Origin: Bin87 sp965204905
GTDB taxonomy: Bacteria > Chloroflexota > Dehalococcoidia > Lucifugimonadales > UBA3495
Direction: 5' to 3'
DNA length: 64,000 nt
Assembly: GCA_965204905.1 (NCBI GenBank)
Contig: OZ242042.1
Span: 1,550,001 to 1,614,000, forward strand
The position numbers and the translations under genes are program-made. Below are positions 1 to 8,033 of the stretch, piece after piece; positions within the stretch are counted from its first letter, which is position 1, and every line of letters begins with the position of its first letter. The notes beneath the pieces are model-generated. The model was given only the letters and a program-made list of their open reading frames with translations. It searched no databases and was not told where the DNA came from.

Positions 1-363
1 CAAGTGGGCATCCCATTTTTCCCGGGATGTCCAGGAGCCGTCCGGAACGAGAACTCCATTGGTAACCGGCATTAGAAACGCTGCATTTGACCCTCTGGAC
101 ACGCCTCCTTTTAACCGCGTCCATAGGCCCAGTTCAATATCCAGTTCGTGCTCGTGGCCGTCGCTGGGATGGTGAACTGGCGGCATAGTGATGATTTCTC
201 CATCCGGGCTGAGCTCGAATTGCCAAGGGCTCTGGCTGTGCCGGTTAGTAAATCTGACGAACAGCTTTATCAACTCCGGCCCGGTAGCAGTGATGCCCAA
301 GTCGGCAGGATTGATGACCAAGGCGCTGTCGGGGGCGATGCCGGTTGCCGCGGCGGTGGTCAT
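1..363 (-). CDS. Uma2 family (PD-(D/E)XK-like) protein, C-terminus cut by window edge
   Basis: Reading leftward from the ATG at 363 gives 121 open codons with no stop before the window edge. The product begins MTTAAATGIAPDSALVI and closely parallels the complete Uma2 protein at 1659-2300, including the shared block around ATGPEL and WQFELSPDGEII, then VHHPSDGHEHE and MPVTNGVLVPDGSW. Uma2 (DUF820) proteins have a restriction-endonuclease-like fold but mostly unproven function, and often occur in multiple copies. The conserved acidic and catalytic C-terminal part lies outside the window. Its stop would be beyond base 1. The family call rests on similarity to the neighbouring paralogue and is fairly sure. 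Confidence 0.8.
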   Translation of the reverse strand, partial: MTTAAATGIAPDSALVINPADLGITATGPELIKLFVRFTNRHSQSPWQFELSPDGEIITMPPVHHPSDGHEHELDIELGLWTRLKGGVSRGSNAAFLMPVTNGVLVPDGSWTSREKWDAHL

Positions 364-389
364 GGTTCTTACTCCTCTTCCGGGGACCC

Positions 390-1643
390 TTAGATAACCC
401 CTCGCTCGGCCAGTTGGCGGAGGGTGTCCGGCGTGATTCCCAGCAGGTCGCCATAGACGAGTTGGTTGTCGTGGCCTACGGGGACTGAGCCGCGCCAGAT
501 CTTGCCCGGCGTCCTGGAGAGCTTGGGTACTATGCCCACTCCCTTGACCGTTTTTCCCAGTTGTTGGTCTTCCCATTCCAGGTGTACTGCCCGGGCGCGA
601 TAATGAGAGTTTTCAGCCATCTCCTGCGCGTTCATGATCCGGCTGCAACCAACCTGGGCATCGTTGAAGGTCCTGACCACCTCGTCCACCGTTCGGTCTT
701 CGACCCAGCCGCGCAGGATTGCGTCGAACTCGATGCCCTCGGGGGAGTTTACCTCGCGGCGGGCCTTGATCCATTTCTCTTCATCCGGATCCAGGTCCAG
801 CACGCGACAGACTCGCGCGTACACGGCCGGGCCTACGGCGGCGATGACAACCCAACCGTCCTGGGCCTGGAAAGTGTCCCAGGGCTGGGCGTTGCCGGCC
901 TTGTTACCGGCCCTCTCGCGTACCAGTCCCAACTCGTGGTAGGCGACCATAGTGCCGGACAAGATGCGATGGACCGCCTCGAACTGAGCCAGGTCGATGA
1001 CCTGCCCTTCTCCGGTGCGTTGCGCGTGAATGTATGCGGCCAGCGACGACCACATACAGAACAGGCCGGTGATGTAGTCCGCCGTCCAGGGCACCGCCCG
1101 GGTTGGCGGGTCGGGTTCGGGATTACCCATGAGGTTCATCATGCCGCCGAATGCCTGGGCAGTGAAGTCGTAGGACGCCCGGCCCACGTATTCCGGGTCG
1201 CCATCCTGCCCATATCCGGAAATATGGCAGATTACTATGCGCGGATTGGTCGCCAAAACAGTGGAGTCATCCAGTCCCCACTTGTCGTAGGTGCGGGCTT
1301 TGGAACTCTCCATCCAAATATCGGCCCGCTCCACCAGCTTGAGGAAGATCTCACGCCCCTCGGTTGTGCTGAAGTCCAGGGTGGTGTGGTACATATTGCG
1401 GTGATCCTGCAGCCAGGAGCTGGCTACCAGGTCCCCGTTGGGAACCTCGATAGGGAACTCGGCCACCCGCCAGTCTTCGCCCTTGCCGGGGCGCTCGATA
1501 TGAATTACCTCGGCGCCCATCTCAGCCGCCATGACGGCGGCAAAGGGCTCCGCCACGATGGTGCCGGTGGACAGTATGCGGACCCCTTGCAGGGGGCCGA
1601 ATTGTTCGGCCAATAACGTAGGCCCGGCCGGCTCCATTTGCAT
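390..1643 (-). CDS. CaiB/BaiF (class III) CoA-transferase
   Basis: A 417-residue protein of normal length for class III CoA-transferases, which move CoA between acids through an aspartyl-CoA thioester. The N-terminal Rossmann-like start (GPLQGVRILSTG, AAEMGAEVIHIERP) is typical. The expected catalytic aspartate is D189 in WTADYITG, four residues before the conserved Gly. The start ATG at 1643 has AGGA about 7 nt upstream; a second ATG two codons in is also possible. It lies between two Uma2 paralogues and near luciferase-like monooxygenases, suggesting CoA activation in a catabolic pathway. The acid substrate cannot be read from sequence. Confidence 0.92.
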   Translation of the reverse strand: MQMEPAGPTLLAEQFGPLQGVRILSTGTIVAEPFAAVMAAEMGAEVIHIERPGKGEDWRVAEFPIEVPNGDLVASSWLQDHRNMYHTTLDFSTTEGREIFLKLVERADIWMESSKARTYDKWGLDDSTVLATNPRIVICHISGYGQDGDPEYVGRASYDFTAQAFGGMMNLMGNPEPDPPTRAVPWTADYITGLFCMWSSLAAYIHAQRTGEGQVIDLAQFEAVHRILSGTMVAYHELGLVRERAGNKAGNAQPWDTFQAQDGWVVIAAVGPAVYARVCRVLDLDPDEEKWIKARREVNSPEGIEFDAILRGWVEDRTVDEVVRTFNDAQVGCSRIMNAQEMAENSHYRARAVHLEWEDQQLGKTVKGVGIVPKLSRTPGKIWRGSVPVGHDNQLVYGDLLGITPDTLRQLAERGVI

Positions 1644-1658
1644 CCTCGCTTCCTGTAA

Positions 1659-2300
1659 CTATATCCGGTCAAAAATCCAGCGGGCAACGTCAAAGGCGAA
1701 GCCGGGGAGGACGTCTTCCCCGGATAGAATGGCCGGACTTTCCGAGGGTTCGGGCTCAGCTTGCCCGGCGCGGTAGATATAGGCCCGGCGGTTGGGGGGG
1801 TCAATGAGCCAGCCCAGTAGGGCGCCGTTTTCGATGTAGAGCCGCATTTTGGCGTGGAGGGGAGCGAGGTTGTCAGTGCCCGAACGGATTTCAATGACGA
1901 AATCGGGGCAAATTGGAATTGGATCCCCGGGAACCGGCGGATGCTCCTCCAACCGTGCGGGCGAAACCCATGCGGCATCCGGCACCAGGACGCCTCCCGT
2001 GATGGGCATGCGGTAAAAGGCGTTAGAACCAGTAGCCATTCCGCCGAAGCTGCGCCTCCAGATATTCAATTCGGTGGCAGTCTCGTTTTCATGTAGCCCG
2101 CCGGGATGATTAATGGGCGGCAAAACGATTATCTCCCCTCCCGGAGTAAGCTCATACTGCCAGATGCTTTGACTATTCCGGCTGCAAAACTTGGCGAACA
2201 GCTTGTCGAGTTCCGGCCCGGTTGCCAAAATGCCCAAGTCGCGCAGGTCGATGACCAACGCGTTTTCCTGGGCAATGCCGGTTTTAGTTTCAGTGACCAT
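1659..2300 (-). CDS. Uma2 family (PD-(D/E)XK-like) protein
   Basis: A 213-residue protein with the Uma2 layout: a conserved N-terminal segment, then PDAAWVS, CPDFVIEIRS and the KMRLYIENGALLGWLIDP block that carries the nuclease-fold core (Asp ... Glu-x-x ... Lys). The ATG at 2300 is chosen because the paralogue at 1-363 starts at the equivalent residue (MTT versus MVTETKTG); a TTG at 2318 would add six residues. It ends 15 bases upstream of the CoA-transferase start and is probably co-transcribed with it. Biological role unknown; nuclease activity is inferred from fold only. Confidence 0.85.
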   Translation of the reverse strand: MVTETKTGIAQENALVIDLRDLGILATGPELDKLFAKFCSRNSQSIWQYELTPGGEIIVLPPINHPGGLHENETATELNIWRRSFGGMATGSNAFYRMPITGGVLVPDAAWVSPARLEEHPPVPGDPIPICPDFVIEIRSGTDNLAPLHAKMRLYIENGALLGWLIDPPNRRAYIYRAGQAEPEPSESPAILSGEDVLPGFAFDVARWIFDRI

Positions 2301-2333
2301 GCCAATAGCGCTCTTCAAGGGTAAAGCAGCGGA

Positions 2334-2660
2334 CTAATCCGCTGCTGGCGCTCCCGCCGCTTCCAGCCGATGCACCACCTCGTACGTGTGGAACTCGCCG
2401 GGGCCGAGCAGGAAGTCGGGAGGGCCGCCGGCGTGGGCTGAGCGGAAGGCGTCGCTGCGCGTCCAAGTGTTGTGGTGTTCCTCGGCTTCCCAGTGCGTTA
2501 CTACGAGGAATTCTTCGTGATCGGGGGTTTTGTTCATCTTCCATAGCTCGAAGCTGATGAAGCCGGGGTGGTCCTGAACGGCGCCGCGAGCCTTGAACAT
2601 GCTCTCCAGCGTGTCGCCGTAGCCGGTCTTGACCTTGATGCGGTTGGTGGCGATGAACAT
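2334..2660 (-). CDS. IsdG/HmoA-like antibiotic-biosynthesis-monooxygenase-fold protein
   Basis: A 108-residue ferredoxin-like dimeric alpha-beta barrel protein. The start ATG at 2660 has a near-perfect AGGAGG seven bases upstream, excluding the longer open frame. Residues N6, W66 and H76 match, with an offset of one, the N7/W67/H77 triad of staphylococcal IsdG heme-degrading monooxygenases; VQDHPGFISFELWK and EEFLVVTHWE are also family-typical. It could release iron from heme, or, as in many ABM proteins, oxidise another ring compound. It sits in a run of minus-strand oxygenase and CoA-transferase genes. Confidence 0.85.
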   Translation of the reverse strand: MFIATNRIKVKTGYGDTLESMFKARGAVQDHPGFISFELWKMNKTPDHEEFLVVTHWEAEEHHNTWTRSDAFRSAHAGGPPDFLLGPGEFHTYEVVHRLEAAGAPAAD

Positions 2661-2692
2661 AATTCCTCCTTTGACAAGCTTTGCGTGGGGCA

Positions 2693-3796
2693 TTAGTGGA
2701 ACGGTGTTAAATCTTCCAGTTGAGGCAGGGTTTCTTTGGCCAGCAATTCCAGAGAGCGCAATCCCTTGGCTCGCTCGTCGCCCCAATCATGGCAGAGTAT
2801 CAGCAAGGTGCCGAAACCGCCGGTATCCTGGTAAAGCCGCCGAATTTGACGCGCGCAATCGTCGGGGTTGCCCACGATCCAGAAATTCTCCAGCATGTAC
2901 TCCGGTGTCAGGGCAGAGTCCGGCACGTCCGGCGTTACCCTGATGCCATCCAATCCCCGCAGGCCCTGGCCCAGCAGAGGGAGAAAATAGTCGGTGAATG
3001 TGTGGGCAGGCGGACCGTGCATAACGTCGCTAACCGCTTGCTCAGTGTTGTCCGCGACAAATACCTCACGGGCGATCCGCCATTGAGAACGCGAAACCGC
3101 GCGTCCGGCGGCGCTGGCTCCTTTGGAGTAGGCTTCCCAGTGCATCGGCAGGTTTGAGGAATGCAGGAAAAAGGTGCTCATCGGCCACCAACCCAATTCC
3201 CCAGCAACCTCCAATGTCTGTGACGAGGGACTGCTGCCGGCTACGGCGATGGGCGGATGCGGCTTTTGGTATGGCCGCATATGAAACGAGAGGCCCATTT
3301 CCGGGCGAGGAGACGGCAACTTGACGTCGTAGTGCTCTCCGCGGTGGTGGAACTTTCCAGGTTCCTCGGTAGTCCACATATTGACAATCAATTCAGCGGC
3401 TTCACGCATGAGGTTGCGTTGCTGCCCGGATTGACGGTCCAGTTGGAACATTTCCGAATCGGTAGGCACGCCCCCTGAGCCTATTCCGAAGAAGAACCGC
3501 CCCCGCGCCAAGTGGTCCAGCATGGCCATCCGGTGAGCGATCATGATCGGATCATGAAACGCCAGCAGCGACACGCCGGTTCCCATCACGAGATTTTTCG
3601 TGACTCCCAACGCCCTGGCTATGAACAGATCCGGCGCGGGCATGTTCTCCCACTCAGTGGTGAAATGCTCACCGATCCAAGCCTCAGAGTAGCCGAGTTC
3701 GTCGGCCAGCGCCATCAACTCCAGGTCTTCGTCGTAGGTGTCGGCATGCAATCGACCCGGCGGATGCAGCGGCATATTGAACAAACCGAGTTTCAT
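2693..3796 (-). CDS. LLM class flavin-dependent oxidoreductase
   Basis: A 367-residue bacterial-luciferase-like TIM-barrel protein. Family features include MKLGLFNMPLHPPG at the start, ELGYSEAWIGEHF, LARGRFFFGIGSGG and the C-terminal GNPDDCARQIRRLYQDTGGFGTLL. Such enzymes use reduced FMN or F420 to oxygenate or reduce substrates. The ATG at 3796 is chosen because the family N-terminus begins there; the open frame extends further but reads as antisense of the next gene. It overlaps nothing and lies 14 bases after the next LLM gene, with which it probably forms an operon. Substrate unknown. Confidence 0.92.
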   Translation of the reverse strand: MKLGLFNMPLHPPGRLHADTYDEDLELMALADELGYSEAWIGEHFTTEWENMPAPDLFIARALGVTKNLVMGTGVSLLAFHDPIMIAHRMAMLDHLARGRFFFGIGSGGVPTDSEMFQLDRQSGQQRNLMREAAELIVNMWTTEEPGKFHHRGEHYDVKLPSPRPEMGLSFHMRPYQKPHPPIAVAGSSPSSQTLEVAGELGWWPMSTFFLHSSNLPMHWEAYSKGASAAGRAVSRSQWRIAREVFVADNTEQAVSDVMHGPPAHTFTDYFLPLLGQGLRGLDGIRVTPDVPDSALTPEYMLENFWIVGNPDDCARQIRRLYQDTGGFGTLLILCHDWGDERAKGLRSLELLAKETLPQLEDLTPFH

Positions 3797-3810
3797 GGTT
3801 CGACTCCGGG

Positions 3811-4761
3811 TTACAACGACTGGGCTACTTTGCCCAGCAGTTGGATGGTCTGCTCCATATCGGCGGCGGGGTCGTCGCCCGCGGTAACGGGAGTAACCAG
3901 CAACTCGCTGATACCCATGTCGAGCATGGCGACCATGCGCTCGCCGACCGCGTCGGCGTCGCCGGTCAGCACCGTGGCCTCGATCATCCCGTCGCTCCAC
4001 GTTTCTTCGGCCGCTTCCGGGTGTCCGGCGGCGGCCCACATCTGCTGATAGAACGGCAGGCGAGGGTAATTGGACAGCTGTTGCTGAACCGCCAGCCGAG
4101 TGGCGTCGGAGTCCGTGCTGATGCAAACGGGAGCGTGGGCGATCAAGGGCGGTGTTTCGCGTGCCGCCTGGTCGGAACCGCGTCGCATTGCAGGGAGAGC
4201 CTTATCGCGCAGGTACACCCCTGGGCTCACCCAGCTGATGGCCCCGTCCGCCAACTCGCCGCATAGCTCGTAAGAGCCTTCCTGTAATGCCGAGGCCATT
4301 ACGGGGACGTTGACCGGGCGCGGGATGCTGGCGTGGGCAGTGTATTCCTGTCCGTCGAAGTCAACTGAACCCTCCTGCAACAACGCGCGCAGGATTTGCA
4401 GGTACTCCCGCAGGTTGGTGAGCGGCGCGCGCAGGTTGAACCCGAACATGGCCCGCATTGGCGGCCGGTGGCTAGGGCCGACTCCGATGCGCAGGCGTCC
4501 CGGCGCCAATTGGTCAATTACCTGGGCCTGCTGCGCCACAACGATGGGATGGCGAGGATAGGTAGGAACAATGGAAGTACCGAACAGAATGTCATCCGTC
4601 TGCACGGCTGCCGCGGAGAAGAGCGTCAGAGCGTCCAGGCCAGTGCCTCCCGTAGTCAGCCAGCCAGCCTGAACGCCGGCTGCCTCTGCGCGGCGCATGA
4701 GATCTAGGGACGCTTCGGCGTTGGGTGCGCCGGCATGGATGCCGATGCGTTTGGTGGGCAT
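3811..4761 (-). CDS. LLM class flavin/F420-dependent oxidoreductase
   Basis: A 316-residue luciferase-like protein, distinct from its neighbour. It has the segments IGIHAGAPNAEASLDLMRRAEAAG, VPTYPRHPIVVAQQAQVIDQLAPGRLRIGVGPSH and the C-terminal GDADAVGERMVAMLDMGISELLV, resembling F420-dependent members. The ATG at 4761 is preceded by GAGG nine bases upstream; an in-frame TTG at 4779 is less likely. Two unlike LLM genes side by side suggest sequential oxidation steps or alternative substrates in one pathway. Confidence 0.9.
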   Translation of the reverse strand: MPTKRIGIHAGAPNAEASLDLMRRAEAAGVQAGWLTTGGTGLDALTLFSAAAVQTDDILFGTSIVPTYPRHPIVVAQQAQVIDQLAPGRLRIGVGPSHRPPMRAMFGFNLRAPLTNLREYLQILRALLQEGSVDFDGQEYTAHASIPRPVNVPVMASALQEGSYELCGELADGAISWVSPGVYLRDKALPAMRRGSDQAARETPPLIAHAPVCISTDSDATRLAVQQQLSNYPRLPFYQQMWAAAGHPEAAEETWSDGMIEATVLTGDADAVGERMVAMLDMGISELLVTPVTAGDDPAADMEQTIQLLGKVAQSL

Positions 4762-4836
4762 TGGTGTTACCTCGCTCAAGGGTGTGTATTCAGCCCTATC
4801 GTAACACCGCAGCCGACGTTTGTAGAGGACAGGGTC

Positions 4837-6135
4837 TCAGCCCACTCCCTCCGCGTAATCGGTACCGATATGGCCGGCCGCTTCAAATGCGGCGTATTCC
4901 TCAGCCGAATAACCCAGCAGTTCACGATACACGTAATCATTGTCCTGACCGAACATAACCGGCCCGCGTCTTATACCCAGCGGGGTTTCGGACATTTTAA
5001 AGAGCGGGCCGGGGTAGAGGTGAGTGCCGCAGTCTGCCTGGTAAGCTTTATGGAAGAATTGTCGGCTCTGGATGTGCGAATCCGCGAAAGCATCGGCCTG
5101 ATTCATCACAGCGCCGGCGGGGATGCCACGCTGCTGTAGCCGGTGCATGGCGGAGTCGGGGGTTTGAGTGAGGGTCCAGGAGGCGATGCGGTGATCGATT
5201 TCGTCCTGGCGGGCACGGCGGGCTGCACGGTCTGACAATCCAGTGTCGGACGTCAAATCCGGCGCGCCGATGATTTCACACAACGCACGCCATTGGTCAT
5301 AGTCATAAACGGTGATGACTACCCATCGGTTTTCTCCGGCGCACGGGTAGCAATTTTGCAGCGCCGACGGGTGGCGGTTGCCGGTCGGGCCATGAGTTCG
5401 CCCGTTCATCAGGTAGTCCAGGTAGTATTCACCCATATACGGAAATACGTTCTCGGCCTGCCCCAGTTCCACCAACTGGCCTTCGCCGGTTCGTTTTCGG
5501 TGGCGCAGTGCCGCCAGCACCGCGAACGCGCCCTGGGCGCCGGCCGCCGCGTCGGACATCAAGACCGTTGTGTTGTACGAGGGATCGGTATCTTCGTAGC
5601 CGCGGAGCATGGTATGGCCGACGACACCCTCAATGTGGACGCCGTGGGCGCGGAAGTCCCGGTAAGGCCCGGTGCTTCCGTAGGCCGGCATCCGCAGCAT
5701 GATGATGTCGTCCTTGACTGCTTTCAGCGATTCGTAGGATATGCCCAGCTTTTCCATGGTTTCGGTGGGGTTGTTTTCGACGAGGACATCGCTGATGGCG
5801 ACCAGACGGTCGAAAATCTCCCGTCCTCCGGGATCCAGCAGATTCACCGTCATGCTGCGCTTGTTGCGGGCGTGGGAGTTGAACATGGGAGAGCGATTGA
5901 AGGGACGCTCGCCGGCAATGCGGTCCGGAACTCCGCCGGAATACAGAGGGAGGTTGTTGATGATTTCCTGGGAAGGATGTGGCGCGGCGCCGCGCGTCAA
6001 GGGAACGAAGGTCTTGGTGGACTCGACGCGAATTACCTCCGCGCCCAGGTCAGCGAGAAAGGAACCGCAGTAAGGGCCGGCCCAAACTACGGTGATCTCC
6101 AGGACGCGCAGGCCCTCAAGTGGTAGTCGCGCCAT
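4837..6135 (-). CDS. CaiB/BaiF (class III) CoA-transferase, with catalytic Asp
   Basis: A 432-residue class III CoA-transferase. It shows LEGLRVLEITVVWAGPYCGSFLADLGAEVIRVE at the N-terminus, KRSMTVNL, and D195 in VLMSDAAAGAQG, at the position of the catalytic aspartate of formyl-CoA transferase. The start ATG is at 6135. It follows the next CoA-transferase gene by 12 bases in the same direction. That neighbour lacks the aspartate, so the two may form a heteromer (see findings). Substrate unknown. Confidence 0.92.
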   Translation of the reverse strand: MARLPLEGLRVLEITVVWAGPYCGSFLADLGAEVIRVESTKTFVPLTRGAAPHPSQEIINNLPLYSGGVPDRIAGERPFNRSPMFNSHARNKRSMTVNLLDPGGREIFDRLVAISDVLVENNPTETMEKLGISYESLKAVKDDIIMLRMPAYGSTGPYRDFRAHGVHIEGVVGHTMLRGYEDTDPSYNTTVLMSDAAAGAQGAFAVLAALRHRKRTGEGQLVELGQAENVFPYMGEYYLDYLMNGRTHGPTGNRHPSALQNCYPCAGENRWVVITVYDYDQWRALCEIIGAPDLTSDTGLSDRAARRARQDEIDHRIASWTLTQTPDSAMHRLQQRGIPAGAVMNQADAFADSHIQSRQFFHKAYQADCGTHLYPGPLFKMSETPLGIRRGPVMFGQDNDYVYRELLGYSAEEYAAFEAAGHIGTDYAEGVG

Positions 6136-6147
6136 AGCTGCTATCCG

Positions 6148-7398
6148 TCATCCATCCGTGCGGTTGAGTCCAACAACGCCGGAATCGACCAGCGCGGCGA
6201 TGGCCGCGTCGTCGTAGCCGAGTTCGGCAAGAATCTCGGCGGTGTGCTGCCCCAACAGCGGAGCCGTGCGACGGAGTTGCCAGGGTGACCGGTTCATAAT
6301 GAACGGTCGTCCCGGGTAGCGGAGCCTGCCGGCGGCAGGATGGTCCGCCTCGACGAAAACGCCACGCGAGTTAAAAGAAGGGTCGGCGTTAATGTCGGCC
6401 ATGGTGTTGATGGGGCCGGAAAGTACGTGATTTTCCTGCGCGGCTTGCCACGCGTCGGCGCGGGTGCGTTCCAGTATCCAGGGCAGGAAGTGCTCCGATT
6501 CAAACTCGTCCTGCATATCAGGGTTGCCCTGGGATGCGGGGTCTCGCCAGCGTTCCGTGTTCAGTTCCGGCGGGTTGCCCAGCATGGCGACGGTGCGCGG
6601 CCAATACATCCGACTGCCGTTGATTTGAAAATAGCCGTCCGCGGTCGGGTACACGGCGTTGGGATAGCCGCCGGAACCGCCGGATGCCGGCCGGCGGCTC
6701 AATTCGCCGGTGTACTGGTGGGCCAGCAACGCGCTCTGCCGACGGTCCACGGATCCAAGTTGCGTCTCCAGGATGGACACGTCGATGTGCTGGCCCGGCG
6801 CATCGTCGCCATCCGGGGTGAAAGAATCGGCAAGAATGGCGCCCATTGTAGCCACGGCCGCAACCGCTCCGGCCTGGTAGAGTCCGACGTTGCCGCCGAG
6901 TTTCAGGGGTCCGCGGTCGGCGAGTCCGGTGGAGTGCATCTCACCGCCCATGCCGTAGAAAACAATCTCGGAACCCTTGTAATCACGATAGGGACCGGTC
7001 TGCCCGAAATTGGATATGCTGGTGTAGATCAGCCGGGGGTTGATGGCTGACAACTGCTCGTACCCGACTCCCAACCGCTCGGCGACGCCGGGCCTGAAAT
7101 TTTCAATGACCACGTCCGCCCAAGAAGCCAGGCTGCGTACCAGAGCGGCTGCGCCATTCCGTTTCAGGTCGATGACGATGCTGCGCTTGTTGGTGTTCAA
7201 GTGCAGGAAAAGGCCGCTTTGCTCGGGGTGTGGCAGGTCATCGGGAAACGGGCCAATTTGCCGCGCTCCGTCCCCGGAGGGAGGCTCAACCTTGATCACA
7301 TCCGCCCCATAGTCGGCCAATAGTTTGGCGCAATAGGGGCCAGCGACGTAGTGGGTGAAGTCAAGGACTTTGAGACCGGTCAGAGCTCCGTTTGGCAT
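6148..7398 (-). CDS. CaiB/BaiF family protein, apparently lacking the catalytic Asp
   Basis: A 416-residue member of the same fold (LTGLKVLDFTHYVAGPYCAKLLADYGADVIKVEPP, NTNKRSIVIDL, FGQTGPYRDY). At the position four residues before the conserved Gly, where the other two family members in the window have D189 and D195, this one has L173 (NVGLYQAGAV). The ATG at 7398 has AGGA eight bases upstream. It is the upstream gene of a two-gene unit with the active-looking paralogue. It may be a non-catalytic partner subunit; loss of function is the alternative. Confidence 0.88.
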   Translation of the reverse strand: MPNGALTGLKVLDFTHYVAGPYCAKLLADYGADVIKVEPPSGDGARQIGPFPDDLPHPEQSGLFLHLNTNKRSIVIDLKRNGAAALVRSLASWADVVIENFRPGVAERLGVGYEQLSAINPRLIYTSISNFGQTGPYRDYKGSEIVFYGMGGEMHSTGLADRGPLKLGGNVGLYQAGAVAAVATMGAILADSFTPDGDDAPGQHIDVSILETQLGSVDRRQSALLAHQYTGELSRRPASGGSGGYPNAVYPTADGYFQINGSRMYWPRTVAMLGNPPELNTERWRDPASQGNPDMQDEFESEHFLPWILERTRADAWQAAQENHVLSGPINTMADINADPSFNSRGVFVEADHPAAGRLRYPGRPFIMNRSPWQLRRTAPLLGQHTAEILAELGYDDAAIAALVDSGVVGLNRTDG

Positions 7399-7511
7399 AG
7401 TTCTGTTCCTGCTACAGCATCCGCCGGAAAAGGGGCCTGCGCTACAATTGCATAAAACATCGTTGGGGTCAAATTGGCCGCCCAGCGGGTGGCAGAGTTT
7501 TGGAAAGTCGC

Positions 7512-8033
7512 ATGCCCGTATTTGAGATCACCAAGATATTGCCCTGCCACCCGGAAGACGCATGGGAGGCAGTCGCCGATTTCCCAAGTCGCACCATACA
7601 CAGCAGCCGCTACCGGAGGTCGGATTTGCCGGATGGCAAGGAGCCGATGCCAGGGCACCGGATTTTGCTGCACATCGGACGGGATCGATTCACCAGCATA
7701 ATCACGGCAGTGCAGAAGCCCAGCAGCCTCTCCCATCGCACCATCGGTCCTGGTTTTTGGGCAGAGTATTCTTACCGGGTCAGATTATGCGACGAGCTTG
7801 ACCCGGGATACACCAACGAGGACTTTGGCTTGGCTTTCATCTCGATACGCGCCGAATATGGCGGATGGCTAGGCAGCCTGGTCGCCAAAATGAGGCCGGG
7901 CGCTTGCCGGCGCTACCTGGAAGATGAGCTGGCCGCTATCGTCTCGGCGGCGGAATCGGTGCGCGCCGAGCCGGTTCCTGAAAACCAACCGGATGCGGAT
8001 CCCTACTCAGGAGATAGTAATGCAGACGCCTGA
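7512..8033 (+). CDS. SRPBCC superfamily (START/polyketide-cyclase-like) protein
   Basis: A 173-residue protein beginning MPVFEITKILPCHPEDAWEAVADF, the usual first strand and helix of SRPBCC hydrophobic-pocket proteins, ending in a long C-terminal helix (CRRYLEDELAAIVSAAESV). The ATG at 7512 is preceded by GGAAAG; the in-frame TTG at 7500 is unlikely. The last 14 bases overlap the start of the downstream peptidase gene, implying coupled translation. Such proteins bind or cyclise small hydrophobic ligands; the ligand here cannot be told. Confidence 0.75.
   Translation: MPVFEITKILPCHPEDAWEAVADFPSRTIHSSRYRRSDLPDGKEPMPGHRILLHIGRDRFTSIITAVQKPSSLSHRTIGPGFWAEYSYRVRLCDELDPGYTNEDFGLAFISIRAEYGGWLGSLVAKMRPGACRRYLEDELAAIVSAAESVRAEPVPENQPDADPYSGDSNADA

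Noticed and set aside
2693..4126. A longer 477-residue LLM protein
   Set aside because: The extra N-terminal 110 residues are antisense to the neighbouring LLM gene; the family start is at 3796.
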